A DNA stretch of 64,000 nucleotides from Acidobacteriaceae bacterium (GTDB taxonomy: Bacteria; Acidobacteriota; Terriglobia; Terriglobales; Acidobacteriaceae): positions 1-64,000 of the forward strand of contig PLIO01000145.1 of the NCBI GenBank assembly GCA_003140075.1, written 5' to 3'. The notes beneath the pieces are model-generated. The model saw only the letters and a program-made list of their open reading frames with translations. It ran no database searches and was not told where the DNA came from. The translations under genes were made by a program, and so were the position numbers. This document shows positions 51,289-61,156 of this stretch, piece after piece; position 1 is the stretch's first letter; each line of letters opens with the position of its first letter.

Positions 51289-51319
51289 TATTTTGCCGGT
51301 TTCATTTTCTTTGAAGCTT

Positions 51320-53794
51320 CTACTCGTAGCGCAGCGCCACCATGGGATCCACCTTGGCCGCCCGTCGCGCAGGAACATAGCTTGCCGCCGTAGCGAACCC
51401 AATTAGCAGCAACGCTGCCGCCAGGAAGGTAGCAGGGTCAGCAGGAGAGATCCCAAAGAGCAGTTGCGCTATGACTTGACGGAGGGTCCAGGCTCCTGCT
51501 AGTCCAGTGATCGCTCCAACCATGGCCATCCACAAGGCCTGCCTAATGACCATCCACAACACATCCGACCGTTCTGCGCCCAGGGCCATCCGCAAGCCGA
51601 TTTCGTTTGTGCGCTGCGCAACCACATAAGAGACCACTCCATAAACACCGATTCCTGCCAGCACGACTCCGAACGTTGCAAACAATGCGAGTAGGCTGGT
51701 GGTATATCGGCGGTCTGCGGTCTGCCCCCGCATAATCTGATCCATGGTCGAAACTTCTGCGAACGGAAGATCGGCGTCCAAAGAGTGGAGCTGCATCCGA
51801 ATCGGCGGAGCAAGTTGCATTGGATCCAGACTGGTGCGAACGATTAAGTACTTGAAACCGGCATTCAGCTCGGGCGTTTGGCGGAAGAGAGTGTTGATGT
51901 GCGGCAACGGGGACAGTGCCAGTCCGCGGTTCATGGAATTCGCGAGCACACCGATAATAGTGAATGGAGTGGTCGACGCACTGGAGGCGAGGATCGGATT
52001 GAAGCCCATGCGAATCCGCTTCCCAACCGCGTCCTCAGTTGGAAAGTATCGATCTGCGAATGCCTGATTTACCAACGCCACGGGCAGGCTGGTCTCGGTA
52101 TCTGAATCCGAAAAGTTGCGCCCCCGAAGCAGAGGAATTCCAAGCGTATGAAGATAATGCGAGTCCGTAACATTGAATGCGGCAGAGGGCGTTTCTTCCA
52201 GTCGCGATACGGGCCGGCCTACGCTGGTGAAATTTTCCGTCCACTGATCGTCGAAGGGGTAGGCGGCACTGATCACTGCGTCCTGTACTCCCGGCAATTG
52301 GCGAACGCGCGCCACGTATTCGTCGCAAAAACGGGTGATGCTGCTGGGATTGGGGTATCTAACCGATGGCAGAAAAAAATGGGTTCTCAGCAAATGATCT
52401 ACGCGAAAACCGAGCTGCTGATCCTGCAAGCGCACAAGACTCTGAATCAGAAGCCCGGTGCCAACTAATAGCATCACCGCGAGCGCCAACTCACCGGCAA
52501 CAAATGCATGCCTCAGCCGGCTCTTGCCTCGTGCAGCGATGTTCGACCGTCCGCCCTCCTTGAATGCCTCTGACGGATTTACCCTCAGGCTGATCCAAGC
52601 AGGAAGGGTTCCGAAAACTAAGCTGCTCGCCACTGAAATTACGAATCCAAACGTGAGAACGCGAAGATCGAGTCTCACCTGAGCAAGCTGAGACAGTTGG
52701 GCGGGATGAATGCGAGCGATTAACGCGCAGGCGCCCCATGCCAGTGCGCAGCCGATAATTCCCCCGAACATCCCGAGCGTCAGATTTTCGGCCATGAATT
52801 GCCGAATCAGGGCAGATCGTTCCGCGCCCATTGCGACCCTTACCGCGATTTCTCGAGTGCGGCTGGAGTTTCTTGCCAATAACAAGTTCGCGACGTTCGA
52901 GCAGGCAATCAGAAGAATTAAGATTACCGCGCCCATCAGCAGCAGGATGACCGAGCGTAAAGCGGCGACCCGCTCTTCCCGTAGCGAATGAAGGACTACA
53001 CCTACGCCGCGGTCCAGCGGATATTCGGCAGCGAGATTTCGTGCAATTCGCTGAAGGTCGGCACTCGCCTCCTGAATGCTGACCCCAGGTTTCAGCCGGC
53101 CGATCGCGCCCCAACCGCGCGAGCCACGTTCGCTTTCCTTCCATACTGTCTCACTAGCCGCAATATACGGCACGAATGGGCTCCACAGCTCGACCTTGCC
53201 CTGTGTCGCGTTGCCGAACAATTCGGGAACTTCGCCCGGCATTACGCCGATAATCGTGTAAGGCTCATCATTGATCCGAATGGTATTGCCAAGTATGGAA
53301 GGATCGCCATGAAACCGCGTGCGCCAGAAGTCATAACCGAGAATCGCCTCGAACTGATTTCCCCATCGATTCTCTTCATCCTTAAACAAACGCCCCAGCA
53401 AAGGCTTGATGCCCAGCACCGCGAAGTATTCCGCTGGGACCAGCCCTACCCGCATCTGCTCCGGCTCGATCGATCCGCTGCCGGTGCTGACATTCTTCGG
53501 CCAAATGTCATAGACGGCAACCTTCTCGAAAGTGTGGTTCTGGTCGGCAAAATCCCGAACGTCCATTGGAGACGGGCCGGGTAACACGCGGTCACCCTGG
53601 GTTGCTAAGATTCTGACTAAGCGGTCAGGATTGGGAAATGGTAATGGCTGTAGCAGGACAACATTTACCACTCCGAACATCGTCGTGCTTGCTCCAACGC
53701 CCAGAGCTAACGTCAGCGCGGCTACCGCAGTGAAGCCGGGGCTTTTGCGCAGTTGGCGCAGTGCGTAGCGACCGTCCTGGATTAGGCCGCTCAT
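51320..53794 (-). CDS. ABC transporter permease, MacB/FtsX-like (ADOP-type, two FtsX units)
   Basis: DGRYALRQLRKSPGFTAVAALTLALGVGASTTMFGVVN; YVPARRAAKVDPMVALRYE. Confidence 0.95.
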   Translation of the reverse strand: MSGLIQDGRYALRQLRKSPGFTAVAALTLALGVGASTTMFGVVNVVLLQPLPFPNPDRLVRILATQGDRVLPGPSPMDVRDFADQNHTFEKVAVYDIWPKNVSTGSGSIEPEQMRVGLVPAEYFAVLGIKPLLGRLFKDEENRWGNQFEAILGYDFWRTRFHGDPSILGNTIRINDEPYTIIGVMPGEVPELFGNATQGKVELWSPFVPYIAASETVWKESERGSRGWGAIGRLKPGVSIQEASADLQRIARNLAAEYPLDRGVGVVLHSLREERVAALRSVILLLMGAVILILLIACSNVANLLLARNSSRTREIAVRVAMGAERSALIRQFMAENLTLGMFGGIIGCALAWGACALIARIHPAQLSQLAQVRLDLRVLTFGFVISVASSLVFGTLPAWISLRVNPSEAFKEGGRSNIAARGKSRLRHAFVAGELALAVMLLVGTGLLIQSLVRLQDQQLGFRVDHLLRTHFFLPSVRYPNPSSITRFCDEYVARVRQLPGVQDAVISAAYPFDDQWTENFTSVGRPVSRLEETPSAAFNVTDSHYLHTLGIPLLRGRNFSDSDTETSLPVALVNQAFADRYFPTEDAVGKRIRMGFNPILASSASTTPFTIIGVLANSMNRGLALSPLPHINTLFRQTPELNAGFKYLIVRTSLDPMQLAPPIRMQLHSLDADLPFAEVSTMDQIMRGQTADRRYTTSLLALFATFGVVLAGIGVYGVVSYVVAQRTNEIGLRMALGAERSDVLWMVIRQALWMAMVGAITGLAGAWTLRQVIAQLLFGISPADPATFLAAALLLIGFATAASYVPARRAAKVDPMVALRYE

Positions 53795-54516
53795 GCATGC
53801 ACGTCCGCCATGAGCTTTTTCAGTTCTTCTTCCGCAACCACCTTGCCGTCAAACAGATGCACTTCCCGCTGGGCATGCTTGGCAAAGCGCGGGTCGTGGG
53901 TCACCATGCAGATTGTCGCTCCGTCGCGGTGCAAATTCTGCAGCAATTCCATGACGGCTTCGCCGTTGTGTGAATCGAGGTTTCCGGTTGGTTCGTCTGC
54001 CAGCAGAATCGAAGGATGTCCGGCAAGCGCGCGCGCCACTGCGACGCGCTGTTGTTGTCCTCCGCTGAGCTGCGACGGATAGTGACGCACGCGATGCGCC
54101 ATGCCCACGCGTTCCAGGGATTCCATCACTCGTTTCTTGCGATCGGCCGACGGCATTTTCTGGCGGTAGGTCAGCGGCAGCTCTACATTCTCGTAAACCG
54201 TGAGATCGCCAATCAGATTGAAACTCTGAAAGATGAATCCTATCTCCTGGTTGCGGATGCGGGAGCGCTGCGCAAAATCCAGGTTCTCAACCGGTTGGTT
54301 GTTCAAGCGGTAGTTCCCGCCGGTTGGAGTATCCAGCAAACCAATAATCGAGAGCAGCGTCGATTTGCCGCAACCCGACGGGCCGGACATGGCCACGTAC
54401 TCCCCTTTCCGAATGGCTAGATGAACCCCTGACAGTGCGTGGGTCTCCACTTCATCGGTGTAGAAGACTTTCGTCAGGTTCTCAATCTCGATTAGCGGTT
54501 GTCGTTCGTCAATCAT
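53791..54516 (-). CDS. MacB/LolD-type ABC transporter ATP-binding protein (second copy)
   Basis: MSGPSGCGKSTLLSIIGLLDTPTGG; LSGGQQQRVAVARALAGHPSILLADEPTGNLD. Confidence 0.95.
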   Translation of the reverse strand: MIDERQPLIEIENLTKVFYTDEVETHALSGVHLAIRKGEYVAMSGPSGCGKSTLLSIIGLLDTPTGGNYRLNNQPVENLDFAQRSRIRNQEIGFIFQSFNLIGDLTVYENVELPLTYRQKMPSADRKKRVMESLERVGMAHRVRHYPSQLSGGQQQRVAVARALAGHPSILLADEPTGNLDSHNGEAVMELLQNLHRDGATICMVTHDPRFAKHAQREVHLFDGKVVAEEELKKLMADVHA

Positions 54517-54538
54517 GGTTTGCCTCGAATGTTTACCA

Positions 54539-55798
54539 TTAATTTAGCCGGACACGGTCGGTGTTGTCGGATCGTGACATGTCGGACAGAATCACAGTGT
54601 CGCCTGCCTGCAAGCCTTCAAGAATCTGGATCGAATTCACCGAGGCGCGCCCAACTTTCACGGGAACACGGACCGCGCCTTTGCCGTCGGGATCGAGTTT
54701 GAACAGGCTGATCGTACTGCTTTCCTGACCGAACGCGGGACGGCCGACGTAAAGGACATCGTCGAGATGTTCCAGGTCGATGGTTCCGTCCACGCTCAAG
54801 TCGGGCCGAGCTCCTTTGGGGAGTTCCCCGGTGAGCGTCACATCTACGGTAACGGTGCCGTTCTGAACGGCCGGATCGACGCGCATCACGGTCCCGGCAA
54901 CGGTTCCATTGTGCGTGTCCACCTGCGCCGGTTGTCCGATCTGCACATCCCGTGCCTGCGTCTCGGCGACCTTCAACTCTGCGATCAGATGGTTTGGCTG
55001 GACGACCTTCGCCAGCATCGTGCCCGGCAGCACATGTTGCCCCACCTGCAGCGGCAAGTCGACCAGAACCCCTTCGATTCCCGCGCGAACCTTCAGGGCG
55101 TCTAACTGCTTCTGCTTGAGCTCGGCGAGAGCGCGGATCTGATCCACTTTGGCCTGCTGTTCGGCAAGCTGCGATTCAATCGCCTTTTGGCCGATATCCA
55201 ACCGTTCGCCCTCAATGTTGTTGCGCGTGGTGAGTTCGTCGGCTCTGCTCTTCGAATTCTTGTAGGCGATGCCGGAAATCACGCCCAGGTCGTACAGTGC
55301 CTTATCGGTTTCCGATTGCAGCTTCGCCTGGCTGTAATCCGCGTTCACCGTGGCAGCCCCGGCCTTTTGGTTCATCAGATCGCTCTGCAGTCTGACCCGC
55401 AGACTCTGATATTCAGCTTCCGCGGCCTTCAATTGAAGTTCGGCATCGACTGCAGCCTGCTCCACTTGCGGATTACTCATCTCCAACAAAATGGTGTCCG
55501 CCTTCACTTGCGAACCGGGCAGCATACGAATCCGAACCACGGTCGCTTCCGTCTCTGCCGGTATTTGACGGGTAAACTCCTGGCTGGGAATCAGGGAGCC
55601 CAGTCCTCGGACCTGGCGCAGCATGGAACCGCGCTTCACGGTGTCGGTCCAAACGGTACTGCGTTCCACCTCGGGCGCCGCCGGCTTCAGTCGCGAGACG
55701 CCGATGGTGACACCGACAAGCAGCACGCAGCCGACGGCCAGCCACACGATTTGCCGTCGTCGCTTCTGGCGTTTGAATTCAGGCCGGGAGATGTCCAT
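54539..55798 (-). CDS. HlyD/MacA-type periplasmic adaptor
   Basis: Start MDISRPEFKRQKRRRQIVWLAVGCVLLVGV; VRGLGSLIPSQEFTRQIPAETEATVVRIRMLPGSQVKADTILLEM. Confidence 0.9.
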   Translation of the reverse strand: MDISRPEFKRQKRRRQIVWLAVGCVLLVGVTIGVSRLKPAAPEVERSTVWTDTVKRGSMLRQVRGLGSLIPSQEFTRQIPAETEATVVRIRMLPGSQVKADTILLEMSNPQVEQAAVDAELQLKAAEAEYQSLRVRLQSDLMNQKAGAATVNADYSQAKLQSETDKALYDLGVISGIAYKNSKSRADELTTRNNIEGERLDIGQKAIESQLAEQQAKVDQIRALAELKQKQLDALKVRAGIEGVLVDLPLQVGQHVLPGTMLAKVVQPNHLIAELKVAETQARDVQIGQPAQVDTHNGTVAGTVMRVDPAVQNGTVTVDVTLTGELPKGARPDLSVDGTIDLEHLDDVLYVGRPAFGQESSTISLFKLDPDGKGAVRVPVKVGRASVNSIQILEGLQAGDTVILSDMSRSDNTDRVRLN

Positions 55799-56005
55799 CG
55801 CTAAACATGATGCAAGAATTGGACCTATGCGCAGGGAGTCTATACTATTCAAAACGCTAAGACGTGGAGGTTCAGGGCAGTTCCCCGGGGGCTCAAGAAT
55901 GTCCGCTTACAAAATCGAGTGTCCATAACTGGACAGCGCCAGAACTACTCAAACTCCGCCGTTGCGAATGAACCAGAGAACCACATGTCTGCCCTATTCG
56001 CTCTT

Positions 56006-57682
56006 TCAGCCCAATTGCAAAAAATCGTCGGTAACGAAGTACCCACCGAAAATTCCGGACCATCCATCACGACGGTCAAGAGCAGGCGGCTTCACGTCAC
56101 CGGCTCGCCGCCCGTTTCCCACGGCTACTGACAGGTAAGTTTCAGCTGCGGTTTGGGCGCGAAACACACGAACCAGGGAAAGTTGTCCCAGTTCTCGCGC
56201 ATAGTGGTAATGGAAATTGCTGCGGAGGCCCTTATCAATACGTGCGGCCGCGTGGGCCAGCACCTCATCCGACCCAATGGCATCGGTGTAAAGCACATAG
56301 CCCGCAGGCAGACCAACGGTGTGGCATGCCAGCATGGCAAACGAAGGCGTCATCGCCAGCGAGTCAAACACATCTCGCAAAACTTCGGAGACGTGAGCTT
56401 CATTCAGCTTCTCTCCAAACCAGTCGGAGACATGGCCGCTCCGCCCCAAGAAGCGCACAAGTGGACACTCGTGAAAGTGTCCGGTAACTTCCACCATGTC
56501 CTGCAAGAGATAACGATAGAGACCACCGCCGGTAGTCAGCACCACGGTGTAACGCTGTCCGCGATCGATTTGGTGCGCCAACTGAGGACTCGCGGGATCG
56601 ACTTCCCCACTGGAGTCGACAGGAAGAAATTCCAGAAAATGCGACCGCACAGCCAGAGCTGCATCCGCCTGCCCGACCATGGGAAATGAAACCATGCCTT
56701 CAGTCGCGATGAGTCCCTTGCCCTGGATCCGGGCGTGCGGAAACAGTGTTCTCAGACGCGCAGCAGGCGCGGCGGCGTTAGCGTCCGTCCAGCAACTGAT
56801 GTGAAGAAGATCCGGCCATAATCTGGCGTGCCGTTCCGCCGGGTTGGACGACCGCAGCGCCGCACGCAGATCTGCAGCCCGGCGCCTTTCCGGGCACATC
56901 AACCAACGAAGACCGTCCGGCAAACCCCTGTTGGAGCGAACGGTTCCCCGCTCCAGATCGTGGGCCAGTTCATCGCCCCACTCCGGCAAATGATCTACCA
57001 GTAAAGACAGGAAAGTCGGGTTCCACACGGAGATCGGTCTTAGTTTGGAAGCCCGGATAAGAAACAGCAACGTCAGATACTGAAATGTTTCCATGTCAGA
57101 GACTTTGCGCAGCTCACTGGGCACAGCCATGACGGCGCGCAATAAGCGTCGCTGCCAGCCGCCTACATATGCTGCGTCGTCCTCAAAACCAATCGGAATG
57201 CCAGCTGGCGTCCGGCTATCCGGAGTGGTCGCCGGACTGATGGACCAATAAGCCTGCCCGGAAAGCAGCGCTGGGTTATGCAGGAAAAGATTGGCGATCC
57301 AGGGGCGGATTCCTCTTTGAAACTCACGCTGCAAGGAGCGGGTATACGGAATCAATTTGGCGGCGCCTGAGGATCCGCTGGTCGGCTCGAAGAGCCGGAC
57401 GCGCTCACGGGTAAGAACGTCGGGACATCCTGTGCTGACGCAGTCGATCCATCCCTGATATCCGTCGTAATCCCGGAGAGGTACTCTTTGTTGGTATTCG
57501 TGGACAGAATGGATGGAAGAAAAATTGTGCGACCGCCCGAACTCGGTCTCGGCGTTCGCAGCCAGCACGTGCCTCAGCAACGTCTGCTGTTCGTGCTCAA
57601 CCCGCGTCGCAGCGCCACGGAAGCGGGCGGCCTCCGCAAGGCAACCGGCCAACCACAGCGAGTTTGCGAGCTCACAAATCAT
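56006..57682 (-). CDS. GH3-family acyl-acid-amido synthetase-like ligase
   Basis: FEPTSGSSGAAKLIPYTRSLQREFQRGIRPWIANLF; VVLTTGGGLYRYLLQDMVEVTGHFHECPLVRFLGRSGHVSDWFGEKLNEAHVSEVL. Confidence 0.88.
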   Translation of the reverse strand: MICELANSLWLAGCLAEAARFRGAATRVEHEQQTLLRHVLAANAETEFGRSHNFSSIHSVHEYQQRVPLRDYDGYQGWIDCVSTGCPDVLTRERVRLFEPTSGSSGAAKLIPYTRSLQREFQRGIRPWIANLFLHNPALLSGQAYWSISPATTPDSRTPAGIPIGFEDDAAYVGGWQRRLLRAVMAVPSELRKVSDMETFQYLTLLFLIRASKLRPISVWNPTFLSLLVDHLPEWGDELAHDLERGTVRSNRGLPDGLRWLMCPERRRAADLRAALRSSNPAERHARLWPDLLHISCWTDANAAAPAARLRTLFPHARIQGKGLIATEGMVSFPMVGQADAALAVRSHFLEFLPVDSSGEVDPASPQLAHQIDRGQRYTVVLTTGGGLYRYLLQDMVEVTGHFHECPLVRFLGRSGHVSDWFGEKLNEAHVSEVLRDVFDSLAMTPSFAMLACHTVGLPAGYVLYTDAIGSDEVLAHAAARIDKGLRSNFHYHYARELGQLSLVRVFRAQTAAETYLSVAVGNGRRAGDVKPPALDRRDGWSGIFGGYFVTDDFLQLG

Positions 57683-59283
57683 GTGGACTTTTCTGCGGGA
57701 GATTCCAGGCCGATCGGCGTTTCATCCAGCCGGGGTGTAGCGCGAAGGAACCTGGCGAGGAACCCCAGATAACTGCGCCCCGAAACCACACGCGGTAACC
57801 GCAGCCAAATCAGCCGATGCAAGCGCGGCAGGTGATAGCTGGGCACCTCGGGGAAGAGGTGATGTTCCAGATGATAGTTCTCGTGCAGGAGGAAAAATCC
57901 CACCAGTGGATTTGGAAGAATGGTCCGGCTGGCGATATAGGGGTCGGAAGCGTCTGTGATTCCGTGCTGGGTAAAGCCGCGGATGGCGGTGAAAATCGCG
58001 ACAATAAGCAACGGAGCCAGCCATGCTACCAAGAGCAGATGCCCGGGCACGAGCCGCCACAACACGCTGTAGGCTGTCAGCAAGAAAAGGTATTCGGCCA
58101 GGATGTGGCGGCGATCCTCGCCGGTGCCATATTTCAGAGCGAGCACTGGAATCAGCGCGAGATATAACACCGGCCCCACGGTCAGGCGCGTAAAGTGAAG
58201 AGACCAAAGCAGCGCACGGGGACGCGGAAGATAGTTCTGGTAATCATCCGGATCGCGCGCATCACCAAGAAACCTGTGGTGCCGCGTGTGCATTACCCGG
58301 TACGCGGAATAAGACATGAGAAAGGATGCGCCCAATAGCACGGAGCCCATCCTGTTCCATCGCCGGTTCGGAAACAGGCTGGAGTGCATACCATCATGCA
58401 TCAGCAGCACGAACGCATTCAGTGCTAGCGCTGTGACCGGAACGCCAGCAGCAAGCAAGAACGATTGGGAGTTCGTCCAGCCGGTCACCGTCAGCCACAC
58501 GCCGCAAACTCCGAATGCGAGAAAGAGGGCAAAGTCCAGTGCACGCTTGCGCCAATCTTGCGTGGCGAGCCTCGCCACTTCGCCTTCGAAACCGCTAGAC
58601 ATATCCTCTCTTGCGCGCAGAGTTGCCTGCAAGGCCTCGCACTCCAACGACTCTTCGCGTCGCTCTCTGAAAAGCGCCACAAACGCACCCCAGCCAAGCG
58701 CGGCACCGGCACAAATATCCACGAACGCATGCCGCTTGGTTAGCAAGGTCGAAGCCAGAATCAGCACAACCCAGCCCCAGAGCGCAAATCGGAACTTCCA
58801 GTTCTTGACCAGGCGCGTGCAACACAATGCGCAGTAGACCGCGAGTGACGCGTGCAGGGACGGGATAGCATTCCCATTCGTATCTGCGGCGAGAACGATT
58901 CTTAGCAATGGATCGGTAACCTGGGAAGAAGAAATCTGCGTGGCAATTGCGGTCGGCCAGAAAACGAAAACCACTTGGGACGCCAGCACGATCCAGCCAA
59001 AACCGAAAGCCATTTGGCGGAGATCGACGGAATCGCGAACCAGCAACAGTGGCAATGGCAATAGCAGATATAGCGAAACGTACCACCATATCGCGAGCGG
59101 GAAAAATGGTATCGTTCGATCAATCCAGGTGAGCGGCACCGGCGCTGGAGTAAACAAAAGGTAATGTTCGATCAAGAAGTAAGGCACGGTTACGAACAGG
59201 CCAAGCGCAAGGCCGAGCCCTGCCTTCCGAATTTTTGTCGGCGCTAACATCGTCATCCCGGCAGCATTGTCGCGCAGTCTCAT
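57679..59283 (-). CDS. Fusion: N-terminal PAP2/IPC-synthase-like phosphatase domain + C-terminal fatty acid desaturase
   Basis: GNAIPSLHASLAVYCAL...KRHAFVDICAGAALGWG (PAP2-like); LLMHDGMHSSLF, RVMHTRHHRFLGDARDPDDYQNY, HENYHLEHHLFPEVPSYHL (desaturase His boxes). Confidence 0.88.
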   Translation of the reverse strand: MRLRDNAAGMTMLAPTKIRKAGLGLALGLFVTVPYFLIEHYLLFTPAPVPLTWIDRTIPFFPLAIWWYVSLYLLLPLPLLLVRDSVDLRQMAFGFGWIVLASQVVFVFWPTAIATQISSSQVTDPLLRIVLAADTNGNAIPSLHASLAVYCALCCTRLVKNWKFRFALWGWVVLILASTLLTKRHAFVDICAGAALGWGAFVALFRERREESLECEALQATLRAREDMSSGFEGEVARLATQDWRKRALDFALFLAFGVCGVWLTVTGWTNSQSFLLAAGVPVTALALNAFVLLMHDGMHSSLFPNRRWNRMGSVLLGASFLMSYSAYRVMHTRHHRFLGDARDPDDYQNYLPRPRALLWSLHFTRLTVGPVLYLALIPVLALKYGTGEDRRHILAEYLFLLTAYSVLWRLVPGHLLLVAWLAPLLIVAIFTAIRGFTQHGITDASDPYIASRTILPNPLVGFFLLHENYHLEHHLFPEVPSYHLPRLHRLIWLRLPRVVSGRSYLGFLARFLRATPRLDETPIGLESPAEKST

Positions 59284-59286
59284 CGC

Positions 59287-60099
59287 TTAACTGCTCCTTG
59301 CGCGTACTCCAACCATTCGCTCACCGGCGCGAGTCAGATTGGAGCGGGAAATTTCCGTCAGGCATGCGAGTTCGTCGCCATCCGCATGCCCTGGATTCAT
59401 TCTTGTGAAGAAGGCCACATGCGAATCGCGCAGGCGTTGCTCCGTCACTTCCGCCACTCCGGGACGCAACGGCGTGGCAGGCCTTAGCCGAACAATGCCT
59501 GAGTCGGGCCGGAATTGACTACCGAACTTCTGTTGGCCAAGCGTATTGAGAATCTTCTGCACATCAGGCGGTGTTGGAACATTCGGATTCGGATAAAACT
59601 CACGAAAGAAAACAGGCAGGAAACGCCAGGTCCTGTATCCAGAGCAGATGAGAAACCAGTACACGCGCGTGGTGGGAGACTGCAATCGAATGAGATCAGC
59701 TTCGGCAAAAATCGTTTGGCTCCAGAGCCGGCTCAACAAAGTATCGCCCCAGTATTCGCGGGCAATGATCGTGTCTCCCGAAAAGAAGGCAACTATCTTC
59801 TCTTCATTGATGCAAGTGGCGATGCGCATGAAGGTGGAGAAGCCTCGAATACGCCCGCCCTCCGCATCGCGCAACAGGACTACACCTTCTTTCTCGCTAA
59901 GGTCAGATTCGAATTGGGCGCGGTTTGTACCCATGAAGTATGACGCGAGCAAGGCATACATTTCGTCACGCTCGCCAGCCGTGAGGCTCCCGCGGGGAAC
60001 CACCGAGCCTGCCAGACGATGATCGCTCCGCGGCTGCTCGCTTCGAAAATCAGAGGGTGGCTGCGTCAACGTAGACAGGGCGCCGATCAAGTTGTTCAT
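59287..60099 (-). CDS. GNAT-like hypothetical protein
   Basis: MNNLIGALSTLTQPP...MYALLASYFMGTNRAQFESDLSEKEGVVLLRDAEGGRIRGFSTFMR; intact, coupled within operon; family assignment tentative. Confidence 0.65.
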   Translation of the reverse strand: MNNLIGALSTLTQPPSDFRSEQPRSDHRLAGSVVPRGSLTAGERDEMYALLASYFMGTNRAQFESDLSEKEGVVLLRDAEGGRIRGFSTFMRIATCINEEKIVAFFSGDTIIAREYWGDTLLSRLWSQTIFAEADLIRLQSPTTRVYWFLICSGYRTWRFLPVFFREFYPNPNVPTPPDVQKILNTLGQQKFGSQFRPDSGIVRLRPATPLRPGVAEVTEQRLRDSHVAFFTRMNPGHADGDELACLTEISRSNLTRAGERMVGVRARSS

Positions 60100-61156
60100 G
60101 CAGATGACCTCCGTCAGACCATTCGGCCAAATAGAACCGGCTTGGATAAAAAACGTGCGCATAAGCTTGCGCCACCGGCAAGAGCGGATCGCGAGCATCC
60201 AGCCCGACCAGGAGATAACCGAAGCCTCGCAGATTGGCCAAATTGTAGATCTCGCGCAGCAAGCTGCGGAAAACAGCTGAATCATCGTCGGCAACACAGA
60301 TCAGACCGGCATAGGCACTGCGAAGCTTCTCGCCGGGCCGCGGCAAAGCATTTCGCCCGAACCAGCCTGCACTGGAATTCCACAACGGCGCCGCAGCCTT
60401 AAGCCAGCCGGAATAGCCTCGGACCACTGTCTGCTTATAGGCCGATTGGTCCCACAAACCGATGACTCCGACAATCTCTTTGCCGCGGCGCGCGATGCGC
60501 AGGTCTTCGGTCCGCAAACCAAGCGTAGCCAGGTTGCCTAGCGCTTTCTCGGTCCAAACGGAAAAGAACTGGCGATCTCTGCCGTGTTTACGAAGGAAAT
60601 CAGCCAGTTCAGCAAGTTCGTTGGAATTGGCGGGCAAGATGCACGCCTCGCAGGCTAACGGCGACTTCGGTCGATGTGCATCGATGGCCAGCGTGCAATA
60701 GTCCGCCACTGCGTGAAAGCTGGGAAACGATTTGCGTCGCTTCTGAACCAGCACCGCCGTCGCCTCCTCGTTTCCTCCAATCATCGACGTGAGATAGGCA
60801 GGGACTGGGTCGTCATCATGCAGTTGCCGGAGGAGCGCAAACCCGCGGGAAACGAGCCACCGGCCGCGGAACCGCTCGTCGACGCGAAGCTGCCCAAGGT
60901 ACCCCAGCCGCTGCTCTCGGCCGTTCACGAAAACATGGCGGACGGAGCGGCACGCCACCCCGACCACTTCTGCGTCTTCCCCAGTGCGCGCTACAAGTAT
61001 CCGGCAATCGTCTCCGGTCACAGCGCAGCCGAGTGAAAAATCAGGCTCGCGTTCAAAGGCAACAGTAATCCGTCCGGGAACGGGCTGCCGTTTCACCAGT
61101 CGACGAATCGCGGCGTCATCCGCGGGAGCCGCAAAATCGACGTTGACATGCATCAT
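60050..61156 (-). CDS. GNAT-family N-acyltransferase-like protein
   Basis: VARTGEDAEVVGVACRSVRHVFVNGREQRLGYLGQLRVDERFRGRWLVSRGFALLRQL: GNAT acetyl-CoA-binding-like pattern. Confidence 0.75.
   Translation of the reverse strand: MMHVNVDFAAPADDAAIRRLVKRQPVPGRITVAFEREPDFSLGCAVTGDDCRILVARTGEDAEVVGVACRSVRHVFVNGREQRLGYLGQLRVDERFRGRWLVSRGFALLRQLHDDDPVPAYLTSMIGGNEEATAVLVQKRRKSFPSFHAVADYCTLAIDAHRPKSPLACEACILPANSNELAELADFLRKHGRDRQFFSVWTEKALGNLATLGLRTEDLRIARRGKEIVGVIGLWDQSAYKQTVVRGYSGWLKAAAPLWNSSAGWFGRNALPRPGEKLRSAYAGLICVADDDSAVFRSLLREIYNLANLRGFGYLLVGLDARDPLLPVAQAYAHVFYPSRFYLAEWSDGGHLHEQLDRRPVYVDAATL

Noticed and set aside
55811-55825. Sigma-54 -24/-12 promoter for the HlyD efflux operon (minus strand GGTCCAATTCTTGCA, GG-N10-GC)
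   Set aside because: The start site would lie about 2 nt before the likely start codon with no room for an RBS, and the -24 box is a poor match; chance match more likely.
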